Positions 25,829-34,567 of a stretch of DNA of 64,000 nucleotides are shown one piece after another; within the stretch, counting starts at the first letter, position 1, and the number at the start of each line of letters is the position of its first letter. The notes below the pieces were generated by a model. That model saw only the letters and a program-made list of their open reading frames with translations, searched no databases and was not told the DNA's origin. Made by a program: the position numbers and the translations under genes. Origin of the DNA: a virus; IMG/VR virus record IMGVR_UViG_3300009181_000048, positions 1-64,000 of that record; one strand, written 5' to 3'.

Positions 25829-27661
25829 CTACCAATCAAATTCACGTAAAATGTTGTTGTTTTTTCTTTGTTCGTTCATTATTGGACTTGCCGAGTTGTC
25901 CATATCTGGTGCCAGTAGATCTATTTCCTCTTCCTCAAGGTCGTCTATAGACATTTCGTCTATTTCTTTTTTAATTTCTTCATAAACTTGCGATTTTATG
26001 CTAGCATTATCCTCTCTAGTTCTTTCTTCTAATCCTATTGGAACATCTCTAGCTATTGACTCTCTAACATATAATGCCATGCACATAGAAAGTATGGCAT
26101 CATCATGTTTTCCTTTTTGTGCCTGTGCTTTTTTTGTTACGGCATTATATTCAAATGTTTGAAGTTCTGTAACGAACCTTATGCTATTTATCAAAATAGA
26201 ATTATTTATAAGTCTGTTTTGCAAAGACTCTAGGAATAAAGCCCTATTTGTCTGACCGATTTTTATTCCAGGCTTTGTATTAGAAGTTATTTTGTCTGTA
26301 TCATAATAAAGATTATCATAATATAGGGTGTGTTGTAAGTTGCTTATTACAGCACCGCCTGGTCCCATATGTTCTATTGCCAGCATAGCATTATTGTAAA
26401 AAGTTCCCACTTCGTTTAGAACCTGAGCAAATTCATGTGGAACAATTGTGTTAGAATAAAATTCGGCTACTTGTTCAAGCGACATAGTGTCTATTATTTC
26501 AAAACAAGAATTATCATTATTTTCTCCTTGTCCTTCAGCACAATCTACTCCAATTATGTATTCATGACCTTCAATTGGCTCTTTCCAGACCCACAAGGCT
26601 CCCCTTAAATGTTCATTTTCTAATTGAGCCATTCGACCTGTACGATTAGACCATTTTGAAAATAATTTTCTGCTCGGATGATTTTCTCTCGTTTGTTCTG
26701 TTAGATCAGTTATCACTTTTGTAGGAAAATATGTTTCTCCTGATCCTAAAAACTCTCTCATTACTTCTTGTAAGAATCCTTTTGGTCCAAGCTGTGCTTT
26801 TTGCTCAGCAACCCATTTTGGATCATTATAATCGGGATGCTCCCAGTAATCTAAGTCTATAACATGAAATTTGTTTCTATTTTCTTTTGCATCAACATAT
26901 GTTTGCTCATACCAATTACCCAATCCATTAACAGTAGAAATTAAAGTGCATGATCCACCGGTAGACAGTACCGGCCACATAGCTTTCCAGTGCTTTTCCA
27001 TATCGTCAATAAATGCGGCTTCGTCTACGATTAAAAATGTAACGGCTTTACCTCGTGCCGCCTCAGGAGAGTAAAACTTTATGGCGGAACCAGTGTCTGT
27101 AAACATTTTTAAATGATCGTTCCATTTTCCTTCTTTTTTTGGCTTTAACCAAATTGGAAAATGCTCGCAAGCCCTATCGATCATCATGCCAATGTCGGTT
27201 GCTTCTCTATCTGTTTTAGACAACAACATTATTTGTTGATCCATTTGAAACATACACCTCCATAGCCCCCACAAAAGAGTAACGGTGGTGAGTCCTCCCT
27301 GCCTAAACTTGCTAATTATGTTGAATCTATAAACCTCGTAATCCTTAATTACCTTTCTTTGGTACCCATATAAGACAAATGGAACAAGACCCTTCATTGG
27401 ATGTAGAATCTTAATATATTTGTGGCAAAAATATGGAAAAGAATTACAACATTTTATAATTTCTTTTTGCCTTCTATCAGAGTCATACGCATCAACCTCT
27501 TCGGCTGATTCGCAGGGATCTATTTCAAGTTCGTATTTGTCAAATTCGTAATATTGAGGATCATACTGAAATTGTTTCTTTTTTTTATCAAAAATGCCGC
27601 CAGATTCATAAAAGTCTTTTAAATTTTTATGTGATTTTTTCCAGAATTTTTCTTTAGACAT
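25829..27661 (-). CDS. T4-like large terminase (gp17), packaging ATPase and nuclease
   Basis: 610 aa, the T4 gp17 length. The ATPase domain has an adenine-binding YGYQRKVI segment, a Walker A variant ISKFRQGGLTT (about 117-127) and Walker B FLIVDEAAF (about 210-218). The C-terminal RNase-H-like nuclease has IIGVDCAEG (about 367-375) and KHDDAILSMCMALY near residue 550. It pumps DNA into the prohead through the portal and cuts concatemers. No intein or truncation is seen. It heads a minus-strand operon with three small genes. Confidence 0.92.
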   Translation of the reverse strand: MSKEKFWKKSHKNLKDFYESGGIFDKKKKQFQYDPQYYEFDKYELEIDPCESAEEVDAYDSDRRQKEIIKCCNSFPYFCHKYIKILHPMKGLVPFVLYGYQRKVIKDYEVYRFNIISKFRQGGLTTVTLLWGLWRCMFQMDQQIMLLSKTDREATDIGMMIDRACEHFPIWLKPKKEGKWNDHLKMFTDTGSAIKFYSPEAARGKAVTFLIVDEAAFIDDMEKHWKAMWPVLSTGGSCTLISTVNGLGNWYEQTYVDAKENRNKFHVIDLDYWEHPDYNDPKWVAEQKAQLGPKGFLQEVMREFLGSGETYFPTKVITDLTEQTRENHPSRKLFSKWSNRTGRMAQLENEHLRGALWVWKEPIEGHEYIIGVDCAEGQGENNDNSCFEIIDTMSLEQVAEFYSNTIVPHEFAQVLNEVGTFYNNAMLAIEHMGPGGAVISNLQHTLYYDNLYYDTDKITSNTKPGIKIGQTNRALFLESLQNRLINNSILINSIRFVTELQTFEYNAVTKKAQAQKGKHDDAILSMCMALYVRESIARDVPIGLEERTREDNASIKSQVYEEIKKEIDEMSIDDLEEEEIDLLAPDMDNSASPIMNEQRKNNNILREFDW

Positions 27662-27772
27662 AATACTAACTTAGTTAATGTTTGCGAGAAACATATCTAG
27701 TAGACTTGACTCTCTGTTTAAATTATTATAATATATCTCAATCAATATAATTAAATTAAAAAGGAACGTTAA

Positions 27773-28213
27773 ATGGGCGAAAAATCAATACAATTAGCAG
27801 ATATGCTGGAGATACTTAATGGAGACTTAAGAAATGAATGGAAGCACTTAAGATTTTACCTATTCCATGCTAGTGCTGTAACAGGTCTTCATGCTACAGA
27901 GTATAAAGAGTTTTTTCTTGAAGAAGCAGCAGGCGAAATGGTGCATGTAACGCAGTTTTCTGACTTAATCATAGGATTAGGGGGAACCGCAACAGATAAG
28001 TCTAATGACTTTTTAAAGTTTAAAAAGCCAAAAGAAATATTAGAATATGCTTACGAAATGGAAAAAGAAGTTGTTTCAAATTATTCTGAGCGAATAAAAC
28101 ACGCCCAAATATTGGGTGGCGTCGACGGGCAATGGTTAGAAATTTTCCTAGAAACACAAATACAAAAGAGTCGAGAAGATGTAGACCATTATAAACAAAT
28201 AATTCAAGAATAG
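27773..28213 (+). CDS. Ferritin-like/bacterioferritin-type protein
   Basis: 146 aa four-helix-bundle sequence. Iron-ligand-like positions are visible: Glu in LRNEWKHLRFY, E-x-x-H in EEAAGEMVHVTQF, Glu in AYEMEKEVVSNY and Glu/His in ETQIQKSREDVDHY. This fits a di-iron ferritin or rubrerythrin-like protein that handles iron or peroxide. It is unusual in phages and may protect the cell or supply iron during infection. It is followed by the CYTH gene, with a ribosome binding site right at its stop codon. Confidence 0.7.
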   Translation: MGEKSIQLADMLEILNGDLRNEWKHLRFYLFHASAVTGLHATEYKEFFLEEAAGEMVHVTQFSDLIIGLGGTATDKSNDFLKFKKPKEILEYAYEMEKEVVSNYSERIKHAQILGGVDGQWLEIFLETQIQKSREDVDHYKQIIQE

Positions 28214-28224
28214 AGGAGATCCAA

Positions 28225-28755
28225 ATTCCTATTGAAAACGAAGTTAAGTTTGTATTGCTTGAAACAATAGAGTCCGAGCAATCAATAGCAGAACAAGCAG
28301 AACAAAAACTTCATATAGAACAAAAATACCTTACTATAGAAAAAGGAATATCTGTTCGTATAAGACGCACAATAAATAATAGTATTTCTTCATATTCTAT
28401 GACAGTTAAGAAAAATGTTTCAGGGCAATGCATAGAAATTGAATGTTTAATATCCAAAGATGACTTTGATAAATTGTGGACCACGGGACACAATAAAGTC
28501 ACCAAAATAAGGTACCTATACAAAGGTTGGGATATTGATTTTTTTAAACGCCATAATGGTAAAAATTATATCGCAATTGCAGAAATTGAGATGTTACCAT
28601 TACAAAAGGCTCCTAAATTCATTCCAATTATAATAAAAAGAAATATAATCCATAATGTTGATATTAATGATAATCGTTTTTCCAACAAAAAGTTAGGAAA
28701 TATAAAATATGCCAACCAACTTCTTAAAAAAATTAAAAAAATAATAAAGATTTGA
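28225..28755 (+). CDS. CYTH-domain (triphosphate tunnel) protein, probable ATT start
   Basis: The family hallmark E-x-E-x-K is encoded as ENEVKF at 28234-28251, upstream of the nearest TTG (28255), so the true start must lie before it. No ATG, GTG or TTG is available there. An ATT at 28225 lies 6 bases after GGAG (28215-28218). The product is then 176 aa, with RIRR for phosphate binding and an E-x-E pair in AIAEIEML, as in CYTH triphosphatases or adenylate cyclase class IV. It would act on triphosphate-containing substrates; the exact one is unknown. The downstream TTG-started version would lack the motif. Confidence 0.65.
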   Translation: MPIENEVKFVLLETIESEQSIAEQAEQKLHIEQKYLTIEKGISVRIRRTINNSISSYSMTVKKNVSGQCIEIECLISKDDFDKLWTTGHNKVTKIRYLYKGWDIDFFKRHNGKNYIAIAEIEMLPLQKAPKFIPIIIKRNIIHNVDINDNRFSNKKLGNIKYANQLLKKIKKIIKI

Positions 28756-28780
28756 CCCAGAAATTTAATTGTGTTATAAT
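28752..28780 (+). promoter_or_regulatory. Near-consensus sigma-70 promoter
   Basis: TTGACC (28752-28757), a 17-base spacer and a perfect TATAAT (28775-28780) lie about 40 bases upstream of the gene at 28819, which also has AAGGAG before its ATG. This is the best host-type promoter in the window and marks that gene as probably early. Confidence 0.75.
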
Positions 28781-28818
28781 AAAAAGGTGTCAAATAACAA
28801 AAGAATTAAGGAGTTAAA

Positions 28819-29118
28819 ATGAAGTACAATTTAGTAGAAAACTATCCGGTTGCAAGATTTTGGTATAAAGGAACTCACACGCACCCAGTTCGTAGAACTG
28901 TACTCGTTACAGAGTCTACAAAAACGCATTTGAGTGGATACGAACTTAGAGATGGAAATATTGTAAGACAGACAATAAACGCACCTGTAAAAACATACAT
29001 AAGAAAGAAAATTGCAAAAGGAAGAAATTTGAGAGCAAGGCAAAAGAGCGTAATCAATCTTTCTAAAACTACTTTAGTGAGAAAAAGCCTCATGAGTCTC
29101 ATAGAATCTGGAATTTAG
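28819..29118 (+). CDS. Small basic hypothetical protein under strong promoter
   Basis: 99 aa, basic. The N-terminal half contains ARFWYKGTHTHPVRRTVLVT and GYELRDGNIVR; the C-terminal half is Lys/Arg-rich (KKIAKGRNLRARQKS). It has a strong AAGGAG ribosome binding site and a near-consensus sigma-70 promoter, so it may be made in quantity early and could act on host nucleic acid or proteins. No family is recognised. Confidence 0.65.
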   Translation: MKYNLVENYPVARFWYKGTHTHPVRRTVLVTESTKTHLSGYELRDGNIVRQTINAPVKTYIRKKIAKGRNLRARQKSVINLSKTTLVRKSLMSLIESGI

Positions 29119-29283
29119 AAAATTTTTTACAAATTGTACACTATATTAAGATTAAGAACGAACGTAATATCCGCTCCTACTGATTTTAGACAATCATAAG
29201 ATTGCATTTAGTGGGAGAGGAAACTCACCCGCATTTAGCGTGTGTGTAGCTCAACGTCCACGAATTAGAAAAGGGTAAAAAAA
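29119..29283 (+). promoter_or_regulatory. TATA element and structured leader
   Basis: A 165-base non-coding stretch. CACTATATTAAGATTAAG is followed by a stem in which CTCCTACT (about 29176) can pair with AGTGGGAG (about 29212), with one G-U pair. More GC-rich sequence then runs to the ATG. It may be a regulatory or stabilising leader; it does not match an RNA family I know. Confidence 0.4.
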
Positions 29284-29784
29284 ATGAATAATGTTGAAAA
29301 ATGGACACTTGATGACGGAAGACGAGCTGAAAAAACAACCACAGAAAAACAAGTTAATGAGTTAGAGTTTGAGAGAGTTATAGAAATTAGTGTAGAAGAA
29401 GAGCGAACATTAAATTTGCAAAAAAGAATAACAGAAAAAACTCGACCATTTGTTTATGAAAGAACAATAGAAACAATTAACGCAACTGGTGAAGTCGTTG
29501 ACAAAGTGGTTGAGTCTATTGATCCTGAAGTTAACCTTAAATTAGTACAATTGAATAATGATAGTTATGTTACAAAAAACGAAATGATTGAAACAATTGT
29601 AGAAGCTATAAAGTCTTCAAAAGATTTGCCTGTTAGTGCATGTCAAATTAATACGAGAGGTGCCGCAGAAGAAATATCAAATTTAAAAGTAGTTGGCTAT
29701 TCTGTTAAGGATATTGTTTTAACGCTTGTTATTGTATTACAGGTTGCATTCTTAGCCTATTTGCTTGTTACTAAACCCAACTAA
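29284..29784 (+). CDS. C-terminally membrane-anchored hypothetical protein
   Basis: 166 aa. A long polar, Glu/Thr-rich region is followed by one hydrophobic segment at about 143-162 (DIVLTLVIVLQVAFLAYLLV) and a short tail. This fits a tail-anchored membrane protein with most of its mass in the cytoplasm. The leader upstream is long and structured. Function is unknown; a membrane attack or lysis-related role is only a guess. Confidence 0.6.
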   Translation: MNNVEKWTLDDGRRAEKTTTEKQVNELEFERVIEISVEEERTLNLQKRITEKTRPFVYERTIETINATGEVVDKVVESIDPEVNLKLVQLNNDSYVTKNEMIETIVEAIKSSKDLPVSACQINTRGAAEEISNLKVVGYSVKDIVLTLVIVLQVAFLAYLLVTKPN

Positions 29785-29798
29785 AATAAGGAACCCAA

Positions 29799-30656
29799 AT
29801 GTCTTTTTACCAAAATGTATTTAATCAAGAGTTCAAAGGAAATTGGGTTCTGTCAGATAGACAATATTCTCTTACTTTTACGTGCCCTGCAAATAGAAAC
29901 TCCTCAGAGTATCAGTATGCATATACAAACGGACCTTGGGACTTAACAAATGGTAAAGATCATTTATTATTAAACTATGCATGGGATGTTGATTTTAAGA
30001 ACTACGCAGTATTAGATGTAGATCTTCTACCAGCCGGAGCATTAGCTCCAGCTTTAGATACTGCTGTTACCGCATACGAAGTAGTAGCAATTTTAAATGC
30101 AAACGCAACATTTTCGGATATGTTCGTTGCAGAAACATCTGTTGATCGGTCTAATCCAAGCTTAATAACCGTTATAATAAAATCGAAAACTGGAAGAGCA
30201 AAGAAAGATATTAAGCTATGGATAAGCAATAGCGGGTCAGAAAGATCCATGAAATTCAATAAGTATGCAGGTGTTGCAGAACTACCAACTTATTTTGATA
30301 GGCACACAATCAGCAGTAGATTCAGTTTTTCTGATTCTGCTGGTGCTCTCATACTGCTTGACAACACGGATGGTGCGGAAGACGAAGACGTTATAACACT
30401 TGCGGGATTCGATCCAGCTAATCCTCTAGAAGATTGGGCGTTGCTTCGAGGAAGAGCATCTGGACTTTTTTCCTTTAAAAAGCAAACAGTAGACGGGGCA
30501 AGTAGGATTACGGAGATAATTGAGTATCCAGCAGGAGCAGCGGCTGGTGATTTTGCTAGAAAAACATTAATGACTTACACAGGTGATCAGACGGCTCCAG
30601 ATGAGATTCTGCAAATTCCTTATGTATTAGCAGATGGTGATTTGATAGAGCCTTAA
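29799..30656 (+). CDS. Probable virion structural protein
   Basis: 285 aa, beta-rich, beginning MSFYQNVFNQEFKGNWVLSD and with CPANRNSSEYQYAYTNGPWD. It has acidic, Ala/Gly-rich loops and no enzyme motif. Composition and length suit a tail or capsid-surface protein. AAGGA precedes the ATG. The name is based on style only. Confidence 0.5.
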   Translation: MSFYQNVFNQEFKGNWVLSDRQYSLTFTCPANRNSSEYQYAYTNGPWDLTNGKDHLLLNYAWDVDFKNYAVLDVDLLPAGALAPALDTAVTAYEVVAILNANATFSDMFVAETSVDRSNPSLITVIIKSKTGRAKKDIKLWISNSGSERSMKFNKYAGVAELPTYFDRHTISSRFSFSDSAGALILLDNTDGAEDEDVITLAGFDPANPLEDWALLRGRASGLFSFKKQTVDGASRITEIIEYPAGAAAGDFARKTLMTYTGDQTAPDEILQIPYVLADGDLIEP

Positions 30657-30671
30657 TAGCTAATTAGTTAA

Positions 30672-31028
30672 TTATAGTTGCCTTAATTTAACTTCAATTA
30701 TAGTAGAATCTTTTAGTATTTTTTCTGCGTTATTTACTGCTATTATTTTTGCTTCTTCTTTTGTTAAAGCAAATATAGAAAAAATATTTTTGTATTCTAT
30801 ACCAAGACCTCTATCATATCTAACAATTGCTTGCCATTCTTTCTGGCGATTCACAAGCAACCATCCGGCAGCGGCAGCATCATCAAAACTTTTGTATTCC
30901 AATTTATTTTGGAAAGAATCATTCGTTTGTGTTGAAATTTTTTCTAAAATGAATTTACCATGCATATTTGCATAAATTATAATTCCATTTAAAGAAAACA
31001 CTTCTTGTTGATTGACTAAATCCCCCAT
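30672..31028 (-). CDS. Hypothetical protein
   Basis: 118 aa, mixed alpha/beta (NGIIIYANMHGKFILEKIS, then YKSFDDAAAAGWLLVNRQ). It overlaps the next upstream gene by 13 bases, indicating one transcript. No family is recognised. Confidence 0.5.
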   Translation of the reverse strand: MGDLVNQQEVFSLNGIIIYANMHGKFILEKISTQTNDSFQNKLEYKSFDDAAAAGWLLVNRQKEWQAIVRYDRGLGIEYKNIFSIFALTKEEAKIIAVNNAEKILKDSTIIEVKLRQL

Positions 31029-31537
31029 TTTTTTCTCAAATTTTCTAATATTGTGTTTTTCTGTTTTTCTTTTTTATTTATATTTTCTTTTTTATCTCTT
31101 ATTTTAACTTCTTTGTCAATGCCTTTTGCAATATTATAAAAATATTCTATTTTTTCTTGCCACTTTTCTTGTGGAGCATAGTTTTCTAATTCTCCAGATA
31201 CCTCCTTATAAACTACATTGCTTTCGTTTGTTACTATTATTTCTCTTAAATGGAATCTAACAAGAATAGAGATATTTGATCCACGTGATAATCCATCAAA
31301 GTGTAAACCAATTTCTTGCGTTTGTTCCATATCATCCATTGTGTGTATGGTTTCTTCTGTTTCCTGAAACTCATATGGATCTGCAAACTCGGTGCAGTCG
31401 GAGTACAGTCCTCCTTGCCTTATGATGGGGAACCCAAGTCTTTTTGCAATTAAGCAAAATTTACCACCAAGACCCATATAGCCATTTTTCATTGCTTCTA
31501 ATGTTCTTGCCTCTTGAACTCTTTGATAAGGATCCAT
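31016..31537 (-). CDS. Hypothetical protein
   Basis: 173 aa. The N-terminal half contains KFCLIAKRLGFPIIRQGG and SILVRFHLREIIVTNE, and the tail is Lys-rich (KKENINKKEKQKN). It precedes and overlaps the gene at 30672, and the two form a small minus-strand operon. No family is recognised. Confidence 0.5.
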   Translation of the reverse strand: MDPYQRVQEARTLEAMKNGYMGLGGKFCLIAKRLGFPIIRQGGLYSDCTEFADPYEFQETEETIHTMDDMEQTQEIGLHFDGLSRGSNISILVRFHLREIIVTNESNVVYKEVSGELENYAPQEKWQEKIEYFYNIAKGIDKEVKIRDKKENINKKEKQKNTILENLRKKWGI

Positions 31538-31616
31538 TTTAATTTCCGTTAATTGTTAAATTTTGATATAAAAGTCATATATATATATGTACATCTACAA
31601 AACAAAAGGAGTTGTT

Positions 31617-33116
31617 ATGTTGAGTTTCTTAAATAAATTTTATAATATTTTGACTTTAAGACAAGAGTCAATCCATGGAGAACCGTTATTTTTTCATAAT
31701 GGAACAAATAGCACAAGATTCTATCTTAATGATCCAACCACGCCACAATTAATTAATGAGCAAGATGCTACGTTTAAAACAGCTTTACCAATTAGTTCTT
31801 TAAACGATAAAGGCGGAGGATTTGAATTAGGAAGCCTTCAACAACAAGCCAGTGCGTGCAGTATAATGATAAACAATATATTGTCGTACATGATGGTTGC
31901 ATATAAAACATCTGGGCCATTAAAAACGATATCAAAATGGGCAGCAACAAACAACTTGGCGATTAAATCCAGAGCTGGAGTCGATATAAACGCTTATTAT
32001 GATAGAAAATCATTAAAATTCTTTTATTTTAAAGATACTGTTAAAAATAAAACTGTTTACGCTTGCGACTCTAACTCTGTCGTCTCACACGAATTCGGAC
32101 ATGCTTTTTTAGACATAATGCGCCCAGACTTTTGGTCAACACAAGCCCCAGAAATATGGGCATATCACGAAGCATTCGGAGACATTACAGCATTAATAGC
32201 ATCGCTTCAATACGATTCTTTAATTAACTGTGCCCTAGAAGAAACAAAAGGCAATATGATGCAGTCTAATGTTATTTCAAGACTGGCTTCAGAAATGGGA
32301 ATAGGACTTAACAATGTGTCCAGAGATAAAGATCCTGGACGTAACTGCCTTAGAGATCTTTCTACTGTATTTGTTTATCAAACACCAGAAAGCCTGCCTA
32401 AATCTGGTCCAGAAAGTATGCTTATTAATGAATGCCATAGTTTTAGTCGAGTTTTTAGCGGTGCATTTTATGAGATTTTAATACTGATCAATAAACATCA
32501 TATAGCTTTAGGAAGATCGCCATTAGATGCTATGAAAATTTCAAGAGACGTTATGGCAAGATATCTATTAAAAGCAACAGCAGCAGTTCCTGTAACAGTA
32601 AGACTATTTGATGCTTTATCCAGACAAATACTACAAGTAGATCAAAGCGAAGGTGGTAAATATCAGGATATAATAAAAGATGTTTTTACAAGACGCAAAA
32701 TTTTAATTCAAAGAATTTTAATGCTAGATAATGCAAATATTGATTCTGTAAAAAAAACCATTTCAGATAATCCATATGAATTGCACCTTTTGAACAAAAA
32801 TAAGCTTTTAAGAACAATTTCTAAAAAAACAATAAATTTATCTAAAATGGATAAAAAAATATCTATTTTAAGTAATAACCCTTTATTAAAATTAGACATA
32901 GATGTTCCAAGTGAAACAGGTTACTATTTTGATGAAAATAATATGCTTTTTGATGTAGTAGAAACAACGAACGAGGAGATGATTACTGCTGCATATGACT
33001 GTTTAGAGTTTTTAGACAAAAAGCACTTGGTCGGAAGCCATGGTAATGCTTTATTTGAAATCAAACACGGTAAGCTCATAAGAAAACAAATTGTGTGCAG
33101 ATGTGGAGGTGCATAA
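31617..33116 (+). CDS. HExxH zinc metallopeptidase (thermolysin/M4-M36-like gluzincin)
   Basis: 499 aa from the ATG at 31617, which has AAAAGGAG 6 bases upstream; an upstream ATG at 31587 would include a TATATA element. The zinc motif HEFGH is at residues 158-162 and a third ligand Glu185 sits in YHEAFGDITAL, which matches the E-A-x-x-D helix of thermolysin-like gluzincins. There is no clear signal peptide, so it may act in the cytoplasm or be carried in the virion. A helical, Lys-rich region follows. Target proteins are unknown. The next small Cys-rich gene starts at its stop codon. Confidence 0.75.
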   Translation: MLSFLNKFYNILTLRQESIHGEPLFFHNGTNSTRFYLNDPTTPQLINEQDATFKTALPISSLNDKGGGFELGSLQQQASACSIMINNILSYMMVAYKTSGPLKTISKWAATNNLAIKSRAGVDINAYYDRKSLKFFYFKDTVKNKTVYACDSNSVVSHEFGHAFLDIMRPDFWSTQAPEIWAYHEAFGDITALIASLQYDSLINCALEETKGNMMQSNVISRLASEMGIGLNNVSRDKDPGRNCLRDLSTVFVYQTPESLPKSGPESMLINECHSFSRVFSGAFYEILILINKHHIALGRSPLDAMKISRDVMARYLLKATAAVPVTVRLFDALSRQILQVDQSEGGKYQDIIKDVFTRRKILIQRILMLDNANIDSVKKTISDNPYELHLLNKNKLLRTISKKTINLSKMDKKISILSNNPLLKLDIDVPSETGYYFDENNMLFDVVETTNEEMITAAYDCLEFLDKKHLVGSHGNALFEIKHGKLIRKQIVCRCGGA

Positions 33117-33346
33117 TGTGTAAATGCTTGCCAAATTACTGCGACCCCTCGGCACCAGAATACCAAAAACCATGGAAACCAGCCAATAATTCCAGTTGTA
33201 GTGGGGCAGCATGCCTTCCAAGGAGTTGTGACTGCTCTCAAACAGTTAATATTCAAACAGAGAAAAAAGGTTGTTTTTTGACTGTAAAAAATTGTTTTAA
33301 AAATACATATCAAGTTGGTCAGAAGATAAGTAGGAAAAGTTGCTAA
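33116..33346 (+). CDS. Small Cys-rich protein
   Basis: 76 aa with about a dozen cysteines (MCKCLPNYC start, CSGAACLPRSCDCSQ in the middle). GGAGGT lies 8 bases before the ATG, which overlaps the stop codon of the metallopeptidase, so the two are coupled. It may be a metal-binding or disulfide-rich partner of the peptidase. The MC-x-C start recalls the protein at 16.6 kb. Confidence 0.55.
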   Translation: MCKCLPNYCDPSAPEYQKPWKPANNSSCSGAACLPRSCDCSQTVNIQTEKKGCFLTVKNCFKNTYQVGQKISRKSC

Positions 33347-33438
33347 AATATAAATATATAAACCATAAATTTTTTTCACCTTTTTAATACATAGTTACAT
33401 TCTAATTAGCGTTATAAAAAAAATAAGAGAGGAATTCA

Positions 33439-33837
33439 ATGAAGAAACTTGTACTTTTAAAAGAAAAATCACCTAGCTGCCATTTGATAAATTATTTTTT
33501 TGTATCCGTTACTTGCGAACTCGATACCGTTGTGAATCATGAATTTATAGGTTCGAATGAATCATGCAGCTATGACGATTATGACGACGATGAAGATGAA
33601 GATTACGATGATGACGATGATGATGATGAAGATGATGACGAGGACGATAGTGACGATGGTTACAATGACTACAAATATGAAAAGTATGATGATGATGATG
33701 ATGATTACGAAGATGATGATGAGGATGATGATGAGGACGAGAACGATGATGAGGACGATGAGGACGAGGATGAGGATGAAGACGACGATGAGGATGAAGA
33801 CGACGATGAAGATGATGATTGGTCCATAGATGGATAA
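33439..33837 (+). CDS. Poly-Asp/Glu protein
   Basis: 132 aa. The first 45 residues are ordinary (MKKLVLLKEKSPSCHLINYF...), while the remaining 85 are almost only Asp, Glu and Tyr, ending WSIDG. It has a good ribosome binding site (GAGAGGA). Like the ED-tract protein at 11.3 kb it could act as a DNA mimic, cation buffer or binder of basic proteins. The opposite strand also has an open frame through the repeats, which is an artefact of the repetitive sequence. Confidence 0.6.
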   Translation: MKKLVLLKEKSPSCHLINYFFVSVTCELDTVVNHEFIGSNESCSYDDYDDDEDEDYDDDDDDDEDDDEDDSDDGYNDYKYEKYDDDDDDYEDDDEDDDEDENDDEDDEDEDEDEDDDEDEDDDEDDDWSIDG

Positions 33838-33901
33838 TTGATATGTAATATATAATATTTGTACTTACACGATGTAAGTATTGTTTGAAACAAGGAGGTT
33901 T

Positions 33902-34567
33902 ATGGTCAAAGTAATTTGTTTTTTTACACTTCTATGCTTTTTAAGCTTTTCTTATAAAATAAATTCAGATTTTGGTAGCGAAAAACAAGAGCTAACAGAA
34001 AATGAAGATGAACTTAAGAATGTTATGGTGCCTATCCAAATGCAAGATAGGGTCTATAATAAAACCGGTGTGCAATGTGTGTGGGCGTCTATTGAATGTG
34101 TAGGACGATATGCAGAGGAGCCAAAATTAATTGGGCTTACTAAAGATAAAGAATGTCAGAGCTATGCAAGTCCATCATCACTCTCAGCTAAACTGAAGAA
34201 ATTAAATGTAAGATATGAACAGACAACAAGCCGTAATGATCGTAGTCTTATAATTAAATCCGTTGTTAAAGAAAGACGAGGTTGCCTGTTCGCAGTTCCA
34301 GGACATGCTATGACATTAGTGCATTATGATGCAATAAAAGGAGTAGTTAAGTATATCAACAACAGCGACAGAAGCTTACAAATTAGAACATGGACTATGA
34401 AAGAATTTGAACAAAGATGGGACGGATGGATTTGTGCAATATATGCTGATAATGATATTATTCCCAAAAAATACACTATAATGTATCCAATATCAATAAT
34501 CGATAGAAGTGCAATACAAGGCGATTACGATAAGAGCTACATATTGATGCCACGCCAGCTAAACTGA
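33902..34567 (+). CDS. Exported C39-like (papain-fold) cysteine peptidase
   Basis: 221 aa from the ATG at 33902, with AAGGAGG 3-9 bases upstream. A signal peptide covers residues 1-18 (KVICFFTLLCFLSFSY). The catalytic set of a C39-like cysteine peptidase is visible: Cys59 in TGVQCVWASIE, His135 in VPGHAMTLVHYD and Asn/Asp around 153-155 in YINNSD. It probably cleaves proteins in the host envelope. The end, IIDRSAI then YDKSYILMPRQLN, matches the C-terminal tail of the exported trypsin-like protease at 23.0-23.9 kb. Confidence 0.7.
   Translation: MVKVICFFTLLCFLSFSYKINSDFGSEKQELTENEDELKNVMVPIQMQDRVYNKTGVQCVWASIECVGRYAEEPKLIGLTKDKECQSYASPSSLSAKLKKLNVRYEQTTSRNDRSLIIKSVVKERRGCLFAVPGHAMTLVHYDAIKGVVKYINNSDRSLQIRTWTMKEFEQRWDGWICAIYADNDIIPKKYTIMYPISIIDRSAIQGDYDKSYILMPRQLN

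Noticed and set aside
33705-33893. Minus-strand poly-Ser frame opposite the poly-Asp gene
   Set aside because: GAT/GAC repeats read as serine codons on the other strand; there is no ribosome binding site, while the plus frame has one.
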